DNA from: Oxytricha trifallax
Lineage: Eukaryota; Ciliophora; Spirotrichea; Sporadotrichida; Oxytrichidae
Assembly: GCA_000711775.1 (NCBI GenBank)
Contig: ARYC01002007.1
Location: forward strand, 1-64,000
DNA: 64,000 nucleotides
Direction of reading: 5' to 3'
Shown: positions 38,280 through 49,795 of the stretch, piece after piece
Numbering within the stretch: the stretch's first letter is position 1
Layout of the letters: each line of letters opens with the position of its first letter
The notes under the pieces: model-generated
What the model saw: the letters and a program-made list of their open reading frames with translations, nothing else
Told to the model about the DNA's origin: nothing
Databases searched by the model: none
Made by a program: the position numbers and the translations under genes

Positions 38280-40190
38280 CAACAATAATAGGAATCATTT
38301 CTAACTAAGACTACAATTGCAGAGTAATAAGAATTACAAATCCATCTCGAGTAGCCTCATATGAGCCGCCACATAGCCATTACTAGTAGAAAGTTTCCTC
38401 AACAAACAACAGTGTATGACCAGAGGAGATTGGAACTAGAGACATACTTGTCTTAGCTGTTAAATCATTACAACGTCATCATCACAAGGCAGACATAGAG
38501 CATCAGTGGCTCTATATGGCAAAAACGATAAAGTGACATCTCTTGCAAGACCGACAATGCTGTGACTCTTTGGGCAGTTAGGAGGTAAGTATTATCGTTG
38601 TTCATGTGGTTTCTTATATGATTGCAAGCTAGATAGGCTTGATATTGCGATAATATTCAGGCCTATTCTACTATTATTATACACAAGGATTGCAAAAGTA
38701 AGTGAAATAGAATGTCTTTTATTGTTAAATACCCAAACATAAATTAGCATTAATCAGCATTAACACACCTGACATCTGAACATGTTTCCTTTGGCGCGAA
38801 GAAGATGATTGGAGCTCTGAAGCACGTGAATGGATTGGAGCTTAATTTGGTGAGATGCTAAGGGGCAATCATTTATTTTCGAACCTGATGAAAATGGCTC
38901 TTATTTATAATTTGCATTCATATAAATCAATATTACTTATGTTATATAAACTATTAATGCATTGATAATTTTAACAATGTATATATTAATAATTAATTGT
39001 TCTAATATAGAACATGATTAATATCTTATAGTATATATTTTTAAAATGTAATAATTCTTTGTTAATAGTTTAAATTAGATTAATTTATGATTTACAAGTC
39101 TATATAGACTTTAAAAATTCTAATTAGATTTTAGGAACATTTTTCTTTAAAGAATAGAGATTTTAAATTTTTTCATATATTCACTATTTGTGGATAAAAA
39201 AATATTATATATGATAAAAAGACCTAAAAAATCGATATAGAAAAAAGCATAATTACAGATAGATTTTTGACTAATTGCATAAAGATTATAAGGATTTCTT
39301 AATTTGAGACTTAATATAATTATTAATACCTAGTAAAAATATAATTTATTTAATATTATACTTATATCAGCTTAATAATTATTATATATAAAATATAGTA
39401 TATTAGTTTAATTAAGTAAAACATTTTAGATAACTAAAACAATGTCATTTAATGAGTCTTCGTTCGTTAGAAACCAAAATTTTCAAAATCACAATGTTTC
39501 AAATAAACTATTGGGTTTTGTTTGTATAAGACTCAATGCCATCTAATGCTAATGGTATAATAATTAATTTTTGTAATCGATATAAATACCGATGAATAGC
39601 TATATTGATAATGCTTCTCGAATCAATTAATGTTTTCTAATTTCCTGAAATTCTTATAAATATTAGGAGAACTTAAAGGCTAATTTACTGCATTGGAAAA
39701 ATTCAGGCAAGCACCAGAGGAAAGTGGCAAAAATTTTAAAGGAAAGCATCTGTATGCAAGAAGTGCATGTCTGTAAACCGAGATACAAAGAAAAGACATG
39801 AAAAAAGGCCCCTTGTAAAATGGTTATGGTAAAGCATGGGAACAAGAGATGTTCGATCATATCAGCCCTTGGGATAGATGTCAGAGTCTGATATTCCTTC
39901 TCCCTGTGTCTTTTCATGTAAAATATCGGTGTCACTGGTAAGCCTCCATTCGAAGGTTCGCCCTTTATTTCGTATGCAAAATAGGAAATCCAAAAAATAT
40001 TTGATTTCTCAATGTAAATATTTTGATATATTTTGAAAAAGTCCAGTCAAAAAATGCTTTAGGCTAGAGAGAAGTTATGCACCGCGAAACATATGGAGAG
40101 TCACGATCATGAACGAAGACTCAAATTTAATATGAAATTGAAACAAAAAGAAAGGATCGTATTACTATGAATATAACGAAGACATGCATT

Positions 40191-40268
40191 CAAAACCCCA
40201 AAACCCCTTAATGAGGTTTATAAGTGCTTTGATTTGTAGGGAATTGTTAGGGATTGGGGTTATTAATT
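40191..40268 (+). repeat. TBE left inverted terminal repeat
   Basis: 78 bp. The outer 17 bp are C4A4 telomere repeats, followed by TTAATGAGGTTTATAAGTGC, which is matched in reverse complement by GCACTTATAAACCTCGTTAC at 44899-44918. The telomeric tip is intact here. Confidence 0.9.
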
Positions 40269-40330
40269 AAATGCGAGACTAAAATAGCAAACTTTTGGGG
40301 TCTATTTATGATGAAGAGTATATAGATTGA

Positions 40331-41258
40331 GTGTTTAAACTGCGCTATGGATGTGAAATATACAGTGAATAAATCAAACCAGTACTAAACTATAAGTCTA
40401 TTGCACTACTCTTAAAGCGAAGTCCGTCAACTGTTCACTCCCACTGTCTTATAGCACTATAATTAAAGCAATAGTAGCTAAATTCTAAGCCTAAGAGGTC
40501 AAAGTTTCTAAGAAAGCATATTGACTATCTTATTAATGAAAAAACTTTAAAGTATTGGGCTCACTTCTCTTTAGACCAACGAGCTACAAGGATTCATCGC
40601 CAATTCCATGAGTTGAAGATCTCAGCTTAGTCTATAGCCAACATCTATAAACGAAATGGTATCTCTTACAAAGGTGTGAATCGAATCAAGAGAGTGATTG
40701 ATTTCACTCTGCCATTTTACAACAACAACCTAAATTATATTAATAATTAAATGCAGAGAGCCTAATAGAATAATATTAAGTTTATACATGCTGTGTTTAC
40801 CTTAAACACTTTCATCTAGAAGTCTTGGTATAAGAGGCAGAGTAATATGAAATATATAACTAAAAAGTCAAGATATAAACAATGGCAATTCTTGGAGGAA
40901 TTAGTGAGGATACTGGTTTAGAAACTTATGTTATTCATCCTAGCTCTATTAAGACACAGCAGTATATAAAGTTCTTAGAACAGCTGAGAGAGAAGTACCC
41001 TGAATAAGAGATTATACTGTTTGTTGATAATCTTTCTGTTCATAAGACTAAAGAAACAAGAAAGAGTTATGAAGTGTTCAACGTACCTTACAGTCCATAG
41101 TTTAATGGAAATGAGCTCCACTGGGTATATTAAAAGGTCATTACAAGAAACTGCTGCTCTACTACTTGATGCATGACCTACCTATCGATACAGTAGACTT
41201 TATTCAAAGTTCAGCGAAGAGAGTATATAATTGGTAAAATTTTCAAAAAAATAGGTGA
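40331..41258 (+). pseudogene. TBE transposase (IS630/Tc1-type DDE), frameshifted
   Basis: Ciliate-code frame from just after TGA 40328. An N-terminal helix-turn-helix is visible (KSIALLLKRSPSTV), followed by SIANIYKRNGISYKGVNRIK. The frame shifts near 40885. The second part carries EIILFVDNLSVHKTKE (second catalytic Asp in the VDN motif) and PYSPQFNGNELHW (catalytic Glu), and ends NWQNFQKNR at TGA 41256. The first catalytic Asp region (HAVFTLNTFI) appears altered. The family cuts and pastes the element through the terminal repeats; about 310 codons fits the 42-kDa TBE1 transposase minus a little. Inactive as read. Confidence 0.8.
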
Positions 41259-41790
41259 CTGTAGGAATTAATATAGTTAACATTTAGTGAATAATGAGTT
41301 GCTGCTTTATTAGAATACAATAAATTGATTCTTAAAGTTTAATGAATTAAAAGTTATGTAAAATTATTATTTTATTAATTTTAACTAAATTAAGTTAATA
41401 AGTTTAAATTAATCGTCAAAGATTTTTAAATAAACTTAATAAAAACTATTAAAACAATATTAACTCTTGTTTAATTAAAATATTATTGTGAATAAATTAT
41501 AGTACATTTGATAAAAAAGTTTTAACTTTTATAAACTGTATTAAACTTAGGCATTCAATATTGATTAATAGAGCCTTGATGATTAAGATTTAAAATAATC
41601 ATACTTTAAAATGAAGTAAAATATAATAGAATAAAGTTAATAAATTAAAATTAATATGTTCTAAGTTTTAAGTTAATATCAACTCTCATTTACTCAAGTT
41701 TTATATAAATTATGTTTTCTCTCAAAATAAATATTATCTATGTTTTAACTTATAAAAGATGTAATAATTCAAACTTAATCAAACATATTA

Positions 41791-41840
41791 ATGTAAGGCA
41801 ATCGAGAAATTCTCGGCAACTTTTCTCGATTGCCTTACAT
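41791..41840. terminator. 19-bp perfect stem-loop between convergent TBE genes
   Basis: ATGTAAGGCAATCGAGAAA pairs perfectly with TTTCTCGATTGCCTTACAT around a 12-nt loop. It lies between the 3' ends of the transposase (plus) and 22-kDa (minus) genes, so it could mark RNA 3' ends or be a tiny insertion. The role is inferred from position. Confidence 0.45.
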
Positions 41841-42059
41841 ATCTTATAAACTAATTTTCCAAAATACATTAAGTTATTTATTTTTAATTATTTATTATAC
41901 GATGTTACTGTATTTATTTCTAAAGCCACTTGAATATTTAAATTTTTTACCAAATTAATTGGCTTAAGAGTGTTCTAAAGATGGGAGAGTGAATGTATCT
42001 AAATAAGTTTTGTAGTTAAGTTAATGAATATATAAGTCACATTTAAAATTCCTTAGAGG

Positions 42060-42801
42060 GCTGGCTTCTCTTTCTTTTCTTCATCTTAAGGCTTGCTTGG
42101 GCCTAGGTTTCTTCTCTTGCTGCCAGCTCCAGCGCTAAAAATTTGAATAAAGTCTCTTACTAACTTCATACTTCGTCTGCGACTTTCTCTCTCTGTGAAG
42201 TTTACTCTATTCCTTCATCAAGAAGATGCCAGTACCAGATTTTTCTAAAGAGTTAAGCTACAAATCTTACTTGAAATATAAGAGTGCTTCTGCAGCTCTG
42301 TTAGCCAGCTCTCAATTATCTTGATCTCTTGTTTATCCTTATCTTCTGAAGAGATGATGTACCTTTTCTAAAGAGATTCTTAAATAATTTTTTTTTCAAG
42401 TAATCACCTTTGATTGTTGCAAGAATGCCAAAGAAATAGTTTCTTTCAGGTAGTTTATTTAACAACTACTTCTTAGCAGGAAGGTACTGCGAAACCTCTG
42501 GGTCGTTCATAGCATCATCATATAAGATAGTCACTATAATTTCTGGATAGTTTGGAATCTCTGCAAACTTTACATCTTTAGTTTTTAATGCTTTCTTCTC
42601 TTCGCAGAGTATCGCTCTTAGAAATGAAATTTTGGTACCCTCCATCGTTGGCAAGAACAAACCAACTACATAATCAAGATGAGTTACTATGAGTTCATTA
42701 CCTTGCTGAACCAGGTAGCGATGCAAATCCTCCTTGCTTCTAAATCTTTGAATCAATTCTTGTGCTTGCACTCTTTTCTTTGCATCATTAATTGACTCCA
42801 T
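42060..42801 (-). pseudogene. TBE 22-kDa protein, frameshifted
   Basis: Starts at ATG 42801 (MESINDAKKRVQAQELIQRF). It is open for about 145 codons under the ciliate code, through SQYLPAKKQ and NYFFGILATIKGDYLKKKLF, to about 42365, where coding moves by one frame to YIISSEDKDKQEIKIIESWL. Two adjacent TGA codons follow near 42225, then a basic stretch (NFTERESRRRSMKLV) and a Lys/Glu-rich end (KPQDEEKKEKPALQ) near 42060. Charged, mostly helical, no named domain. Size and placement match the conserved but uncharacterised 22-kDa ORF of TBE1. Confidence 0.7.
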
Positions 42802-43009
42802 CTTGTTTACAGATCTAAGAAATGATATTCAAATTTAAGTTTATTGATTTCAATAAATTATCCTCTGTAATACTTACTATTAAATATGGGCATCCCATAG
42901 GAGGTCAACCTCTAAGTAGGATATGGAGAAGGTTTTGAGAACTGGTTTCAAACTTGAGAGATTGATATCAATTTCTAATGTTTATAGTTCCATATTTTTA
43001 TATTTAAAT

Positions 43010-43175
43010 TGGTACGTACTTAATTAGGAGCAGTTCCTAAAATGTTAGTACTTAATTAGGAGCATTAATTATAGCTAGTACTTAATTAGGAGCAACCTAA
43101 TTTTAATCATAAATGACAAAATACCTCCTAAATCAGTACGTACTTAATTAGGTTCACCTCCTAAATCGGTACTTG
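43010..43175. promoter_or_regulatory. Iterated GTACTTAATTAGGAGC motif in divergent intergenic region
   Basis: GTACTTAATTAGGAGC occurs at about 43016, 43047 and 43078 (31-bp spacing). A variant, GTACTTAATTAGGTTC, lies at 43138, and two inverted relatives (CCTCCTAAATC(A/G)GTAC) lie at about 43123 and 43157. The cluster lies between the divergent 22-kDa and 57-kDa genes, so it may be a shared control region or a transposase-binding array. Function inferred. Confidence 0.5.
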
Positions 43176-43537
43176 CTGTAATCAACTTATTATTGATAGT
43201 AAAAATGGTTACTTTCTCACCCATATTTAGAGCTGTTTCATCTCTTAGTGCTCATTTTTCTTCGCTAAAATTCTAAAAACCTCCCTTAAAACTATAGGGT
43301 TGCAAAGCTCTCTTAATAGCTCTGATTTAAAGAGGCAGTTTTATAATTTGAATTCAAATTTAAATATGAACGCTAGCATTTTAAGAAAAACAACAGCACA
43401 AACCATCAAACTAATTGAGACTTACTTTTGGCAGCAATAAAAAGTGTGATAGCTGGGAGATGAACTCTCATAAAGAACTACCAGAGTTATCACTTGAGTT
43501 CTCTGTTATTAAAATAGAAATTAATAATAGAGAATAA

Positions 43538-44816
43538 ATGGCAAACAAGTGTGTGGGAGATAGAGAGGGGGAGAAAGGGATTAATGAAATTTCTATACAA
43601 ACTGAAGAAGTAGAAGTATACTTTTGTGAGAAGTGTGAGAGAGACTTCGCTCATAAATCTAGTTGGTATAGGCATATGAAACAACATAGAGAAGGCAAGC
43701 CAACTGTATGCTTAAAGCATGATAAAATCGACGGAAAGTATGATTGCTTCAAGTACCATAAGCAGTATGCTTATACAAGAGATTTAAGGAAACATCTTTT
43801 AATAGGTAACAAGAAAGATTTAGATATTGAAAAGCATGAAGATGAATTGAAGATACTAAATAAAAGAAAAGCAAGAGAATCTTCGAAAGTGGTAGAGCTC
43901 GAACAAGCTAGTGAATCAGAGTATGTGAGGAAATCACGCAACCTACTAGCATCCGAAATCACAAAGATTATGATTAAAATTCAATATAAAAGGATTCCTG
44001 TTCTTGCCTAAATTGACCTAGAAACTTCACTTTAAAACTACCTGATATATTAGAAGACTCTTTTGATAAGAAAGCTATCAATGATCTTTAATACGCAAAC
44101 AAGGTGTATCCCTTCAACTATTTCTTAAGTGATGATAAATATTAGATGGAGTTTACAAATGAGTATCAAGTACTCACTCAAGCAAAGTTAAAAGAGTGTA
44201 GTTACTTAATCAAGTTAGATGTTATTCTCCTTGCCAAGGATCATCTTGCTTTTAGACTGCCACTATATGAAATGACCCTCAGAGATTTCATTACTGATCA
44301 AAGAATCATAAGTAGCTTGCTTTGATAGCAACTTAAACCTTACAAGGTATAAAAGAGCTACATAAGTTAGGCTATATTCATAGAGATTTGAAGCCTGAGG
44401 ACATTTTGATAAACTTCTCACCTGTTAGAGTAGCAATTATTGACTACAACAGAGCATTAAGGGTGGAAGTGTCAAGGCTTAGAAGTGTTATGGGAACTGC
44501 AGATTATTATCCAGAAAGAGAAGACTGGAGAGATGGAGACTTTCAATGGGATTTGTGGGTAGCGGCAGCAATAATAAAAGAGTGCGATATGCCTCGCAAC
44601 GATTACTTCTCAACAAGGTGTTAAAAGGATGTGAAGCAAAGAATAAAGCAATTTATTGATAAAAACAGAGTACCTCTTTCAATGAAATAGATGGCAGAGT
44701 AAATAATAATCAAGCCAAACCCACGATTAGACATATCAATTGAATAGATAAAATAGGGGTTAAGTAAAATAAACTTCAGACCTCTCCCACATTATCCAAA
44801 AGTTCATTTTGAGTGA
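43538..44816 (+). pseudogene. TBE 57-kDa zinc-finger/protein-kinase protein, frameshifted
   Basis: ATG 43538. Near residue 35 a C2H2 finger is clear: FCEKCERDFAHKSSWYRHMK, then QH. A second degenerate finger (CFKYHKQYAYTRDLRKH) follows at about residue 68. The frame shifts near 44035 (KLPDILEDSFDKKAIND) and again near 44320. The last frame has protein-kinase motifs: LGYIHRDLKPEDILIN (catalytic loop), VAIIDYNRA (DFG position, here DYN), GTADYYPER (APE position) and WDLWVAA (DxW), then a basic tail to TGA 44814. DYN in place of DFG is unusual for an active kinase. The layout matches the TBE1 57-kDa ORF. Confidence 0.85.
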
Positions 44817-44857
44817 TTAAATTAAATATATTTACTATAAAATTCCCATTAAAACCT

Positions 44858-44935
44858 ATTAATAACCCCAACCCCTAACAAATTCCCTACAAATCAAAGC
44901 ACTTATAAACCTCGTTACGGGGCTTTGATTTTATG
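44858..44935 (-). repeat. TBE right inverted terminal repeat
   Basis: Reverse complement of 40191-40268 with substitutions. The telomeric tip reads GGGGCTTTGATTTTATG where GGGGTTTTGGGGTTTTG is expected, so this end is the more decayed. Confidence 0.85.
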
Positions 44936-45055
44936 TGGTGTATCCAGCAATAGTAGGTATTACAGAACATCTTAATCTCCAATCCTTTACTCTTAATCAT
45001 CCTGCTATACTTATTGAAATCGACAGTTAATTTGCATAATTTAGTGATGATATCT

Positions 45056-45959
45056 TTTATATATAAATTATTTCTCCTATATATAATTACCTTTATGGTT
45101 TAAATGTGTATTTATTTTTCATTTCTCTAAAATATTAAATTCTCTTAATATTTATGGATTTCTCATTTTATTTTTGACTTGATAATTTTAATTTAGACTT
45201 TCTTATAAGAATTTGACATTTTATTATGATTTGGAAACTTCAAACATTCATATTTCAGGCATCTCTAGGAGGATAAGATTTTTATATTAAAATTTAACTT
45301 TCCTTCCCTTAAATAACCATAGTGCTGGGCGACCAAAATTTAATATCTTTGAAAATAAAATATAGCCCAAGACTTGACCCCTGAAAATTGGTAAAATTCA
45401 TATTTAAATAAATTACATGAACTTTCCAAATATATTTGACATAAGATGCATACAACTTTCAAAGTATTCATATATTAATCTTATTTTCTATTTTAAACGT
45501 TTCATGAGTTCCTTGATAAATTGAAATTTTTTTGAATATTTTAAATAAAATGTCTTCGTCATTTAGGATTATGGTCAATTTAGGATCAGATATATTTTCC
45601 TCCTTAAGATAACTGAGATATAAATGAAATTTTAAAGTTTCTAATAATCATATTAAAATGTCAAATTCTAATTATAAAGACGTGATATTACCTTTTAATC
45701 TAAAATTAATAACGACTTATATATCAATTGTTAAAAGTAATGGGGATTGGTTGTTTCAGATCTAACAAAATCTTATAAATTGTTGTCTATATATTTATAT
45801 AATATGCATCTTTCTTCGTTCCTCGGACACTTTTAGCAAGAATTAAAATAATATGTTTTAAAAATATTTTTAGCTATTCTAGTAAGTTTTTGGTTAAAAG
45901 GTGTTTCAGTGTCATTCATGGCATTAAGTGTTTTATTGAATTTCTTTTTGCATCCCATT
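45056..45959. other. A+T-rich, no gene seen
   Basis: No coherent frame or repeat beyond the end of the F3 match. Confidence 0.45.
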
Positions 45960-46125
45960 TTTTTAATTTATGTGTAATAAATTATTAATTTTGCTCTTAT
46001 TAAAATTAAGAAACTTTTCCTTATGCAATAAAATTTATGAGAGTATGGTGCGTTAATCATAAATCTTTCTTGCTTTATTGGTTCCTAGAGCTGTCCCTAA
46101 ATATTCAAAGTTGTTGATTTTATTT
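45960..46125 (-). pseudogene. LINE copy C, reverse-transcriptase tail scrap
   Basis: The minus strand encodes INNFEYLGTALGTNKARK followed by IYDQRTILSQILLHKEK. 'F-x-YLG' is the conserved motif just after the RT core (compare VKYLGMNICL in LINE A). The neighbouring 46.13-46.45 kb has further coding-like pieces but no catalytic motif. Small fragment, minus strand like the other LINE copies. Confidence 0.35.
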
Positions 46126-46799
46126 AAAGCTGAAGGTGCTCGATAAAATATCATTTAACCTCTCTTCTAACAATTATTATGAATCAAATATCTAAACTTT
46201 CATTCTTTCATTTAGATGTGTAGAGCATTATACCTTTCTTGCTGATGAGCGCTGCCAAACGACTTTTGATTCAAAGATAACTTTAACTACTATTATAATT
46301 TTCTTGCTTTGTCTATGATGCTAAAAGCCAACTGAGTCTTTCAAATCTTATTTACTTTATGTCTATCTACTTTCTTTAATTTATTATTATGTTGTTCTTA
46401 TTACTTTGTATATGACTCTGTTTACAATTAGATATTTAATAAATTGAGAAGGGGAAATACTTAAATCATGTTTAAGTCTATAAAATATTAAGCTCTTATA
46501 TTGAGAGAAGATCCTTTCATGAGTTCGAAAGATTTTTCTGCGCATAAAGACTTCATTTTATGGTGTAAATGTTTCAGCTTTATTTCTTCGTCGAGGATTA
46601 TCTTGAAAAATAAAATAAATAAATATAATAAAAATGCCTTTCACTTATAATTAAAAATAATAAATGATTTTAGAGCAATATTTACTGCTGAATATTATAA
46701 CGATTACATAAAATTCAAAAATATTGTCTTATTATCTTCATTTTAAAATAAATTCTTGATTCTTTTATAATATTTACTATTTACTCACCAGTTTTGATC

Positions 46800-48050
46800 T
46801 TCTAGCCGACAACGTCCAGAGCCGCCACCTCAACCTCTATAACCTTTTCCGTGTTACCAAAAGTTTAAGCTCTCTTGTAATACGATCCACTACTATTACC
46901 CTTTGGTTTACAATAAGATGACAGCTTACCATGATAACCATTGGAGCTATCTCCATCACCAAACTTACTATCACCGTATTCTTAATTCTTAACTATTCCT
47001 ACTGCTAACCCCTTCACAACTGTTATAATTTGATGATTACCAACCGCCTGCTTAGTTAATTAATTACCAACACTCTTTTAATAACCCCCTCTACTTGCAT
47101 TGATTTCTCTACTAGAATTAGAAATCCTTTTTATAAGAACTACAGTCATGCCTCTGATAGTCCCCCAAATTCTTATTGTTATCACTTCCATCTCTTGAGT
47201 AATTGTCTTTATTGGGAGATTCTCAAGCAAAACATAAAGAATTATTTTATTTAAACAGCTTAACTGCTTCTATGTGGGAAATTATCTGTATAATAAGAGT
47301 TAAATTCACCTCTAACATAGTTCATCCACTTGATGATTAGTAATAATTTTATATGTTTATAATTAGATGTTAATCTTTAAATGTCATTCATACTTTCAGA
47401 AATACCTTACCTAATTTGTTGATTAAGGCATTCCCTTGAAAAGTAACCTTGTTCTTAACTTTTAAAGCATTGCTTTCCTGATTTACTACAACTATTATTA
47501 AAATCAAATCTACAAGAAGTTCCTCCAATCAAGCCCCATAGATTTTCAAATAATAATAATATATGAATTATTTTTATATGAAATAAAATATTATTAATAT
47601 TTTAGTTGTATTTAATTAAAAAATAATGATGATTTTAATTAATAAAATTTAAATAATATTACATAAATTAAAGTATAACAGCTTTGATGAGAATCTCTAT
47701 TCGAACAATCCTTAGCTATATATCCAGATTAGCCGCATTTGAAACTATTAATTCCTCATTATCCTGGATCTCTGAAGCCTCTTTATCCTTTACGGCCATT
47801 ATTACCATCTTCTAAAGTTAAGGCGGTATCTTTCTCTGATATTCTATGAAAAATGAGCTCTTTTTGGAGTACTTAATCTCTCAAAAAGTTTCATCCAAGG
47901 CTCATTGGATTCATAATCGTTTTCCCATCAATCTTTAGCACTTGAAATTTAATCTATTTTATTATAATCTCTGAAGTCTTCTGATCCTGATCTTTCCTTA
48001 TTAGGAAGCTGAATTAATATTACTACTGGTTGTTGTTACTAATTATAAAG
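46800..48050 (-). pseudogene. Decayed glycine-rich/CCHC zinc-knuckle protein
   Basis: The minus strand at about 47.72 kb reads SFKCGQSGYIAKDCSN, a zinc knuckle C-x2-C-x4-H-x4-C in which the first Cys has become Ser and the His has become Tyr. It is preceded by NNGRKGQRGFRDPG. Toward 46.82 kb the frames are Gly/Ser/Asn-rich (GDSKFGDGDSSNGYHGKLSS; GKGYRG then GGGSGRCR with an in-frame TGA). RGG-type linkers with CCHC knuckles occur in RNA-binding proteins such as Vasa-like helicases or CNBP, and in retroelement Gag proteins. Several frames and stops are involved. Related pieces lie at 58.7, 59.5-60.0 and possibly 63 kb. Confidence 0.5.
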
Positions 48051-49795
48051 TAGTATTTTTATCGAAAAACAAGATTAATTAGCAGAATTAGTATGAAAAC
48101 TTTTGGGTGTGTAATTATAGATGAAATTAATTAAAAATAGGTAAAATTGAGAAATTCTAATACATAAAAAGTTTATTCAATTATTACATTAACTAATTTG
48201 ATGTTTATGTAATTTAAATAAAAGAATAAAAAGAATGGAGATAAGAAGATTGTAATAAATAATCAAAACAATTCATTAATTATTTAAAACTACGACTAAA
48301 AATATTTTGGTTTTTGAGCTGTGTATAATCTAAAATACTCTCTGATATTTACAATTTTTAATTAAAAATTATAGAAACTTCAATTTTAAACCTCCTATTA
48401 CTATACTTTCACTTATCATGTTCTGTTTTGATAGTTTATATTTTTCTATTTTTGCTAAATAAAATTATGATTTCTTAGCTCTTTTATGAAATATTCTAAA
48501 ATGCAAAGTTTTTCTTCTTATTTTGATAGGAAAAATGCTATAGTATTTCCTTTTAGTTCTTGAAATTTTCTTTAATGACTGTATGAGAAATCTAAAATTG
48601 AAAATGCAATGGTATTTAGAGAGGTTTACTATTTACTTGATATATATAAACATAATTGAGACTTTCAAACATTAAAAATTAATTATATATTCAGATGGTT
48701 TTGATTATGATTCAAATAATTATGACAAGGGTTCAAACCCCATAACATTATATCTTTTTTTAAACTAATAAGTAAATTAATTGATTAAAAGATTGGTATA
48801 TAGTATAAATATTTTGATTAAACATAACAATCTACTTATCACGAATTTTATTAGTCTTTTATAAAATGTGAAGTACTTAAATTTAAATTTAAATAAATTT
48901 ATATAAAATAAAATGCATTTTTCTAATTAATTTACCTTTATTCACTTGTTATAAGGACTGCAATTTTTAAAAATACCCTAAATAAGAACTACATTTTCAC
49001 TTTATTGTCATTCACAATTTAATTGTTATCTATTCATGATCTTCCTATTTTTAGGTACATTTAAATTCAATTTAGCCTCTTTTCAAGACAAGGGTGCTGG
49101 ACTAAATTTGCCTTTATACAATTTCTAACAAATTATTGCGAAAAGCACTTCGTGTTATTTGTAGAACAGCTTTATGATTTCTCTTGTGATTGATTGAGAC
49201 TAATTATAAAATTTACTTGAGGATATTTGCAAGCTTTGAGTTACAAATACGCTCTAGATTCAGAATGTCATAGTTATTGCTCTACAACCGTGTAAAAAAT
49301 CAGCATTTATTTTTATCATTATTTTATCATACTTTGGTATGCATTAGATTATGATAGTCGTTTAAATTTAGACTCAATTTGTTCATTTTCTAGAGCTAGT
49401 CTTTACTTTATTTTTTTATTTAACAAAATTTGGCAAAGTTTACTTAATGCCAAATAATATTTTCTTGGATTTCTGAGACATCTTTAATATATTATTTACA
49501 ATTTTAACTATCACCTCTTACTTTTATACTTAATAAGTTGTTCAATAGATTCAAGGCTACTTCAGCAGAGAAACTCCTCTAGTATCAAAGAACTACTACT
49601 ATAAATCATTAGAAATTTATCAAAAAATGATAAAATCTCATGTTACTAAGCTGATTCCATTTAATATTTCATCGAATTAATTAAATAAAAAACCTCAAGA
49701 GTATAATTTACTGCAATTTTTGTAAAATATATAAGCTAATCAAGAAAGTTAATTAATTAAATAAAATAATAATAAAAAATGATAAATGATTAAAG
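48051..49795. other. A+T-rich, no gene seen
   Basis: A B-box-like GGGTTCAAACCCC near 48729 has no tRNA structure around it. No frame recognised. Confidence 0.45.

Larger units (their letters stand above)
40191..44935. mobile_element. TBE: TBE (telomere-bearing element) transposon, full length
   Basis: 4.75 kb between 78-bp inverted terminal repeats (40191-40268 and 44858-44935). The left end begins CAAAACCCCAAAACCCC; the right end has lost the pattern through substitutions. Three ORFs are present as in Oxytricha TBE1: a transposase (plus, 40331-41258), a '22-kDa' protein (minus, 42060-42801) and a '57-kDa' zinc-finger/kinase protein (plus, 43538-44816). All three are frameshifted. The flanks read ATT on the left and ATG/TGG on the right, so the expected three-base target duplication is not clearly preserved. 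TBE transposases are known to act in developmental genome rearrangement in Oxytricha. Confidence 0.92.
38280..45055 (-). mobile_element. F3: second full F element, split by a TBE
   Basis: In minus orientation 38280-40190 matches F1 collinearly: 38480-38500 carries CATAGAGCATCAGTGGCT (F1 17158-17175), 38745-38790 matches F1 17000-17060, 39660-40000 matches 16540-16870, and 40010-40150 matches 16215-16500. The match resumes beyond the TBE at about 44945-45050 (CATCCTGCTATACTTAT versus F1 CATCCTGCTATACTCAT). The TBE therefore landed inside a pre-existing F copy. A ~770-bp A+T-rich stretch (38885-39655) replaces about 95 bp of F1, another insertion or eliminated segment. Its protein frames are heavily decayed. 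Confidence 0.65.

Noticed and set aside
40191..40207. C4A4 run as a true telomere or chromosome break site
   Set aside because: It is the tip of a 78-bp inverted terminal repeat with a partner at 44.9 kb.
48720..48745. B-box-like GGGTTCAAACCCC suggesting a tRNA gene
   Set aside because: No A-box at the right distance and no cloverleaf could be drawn in the A+T-rich flanks.
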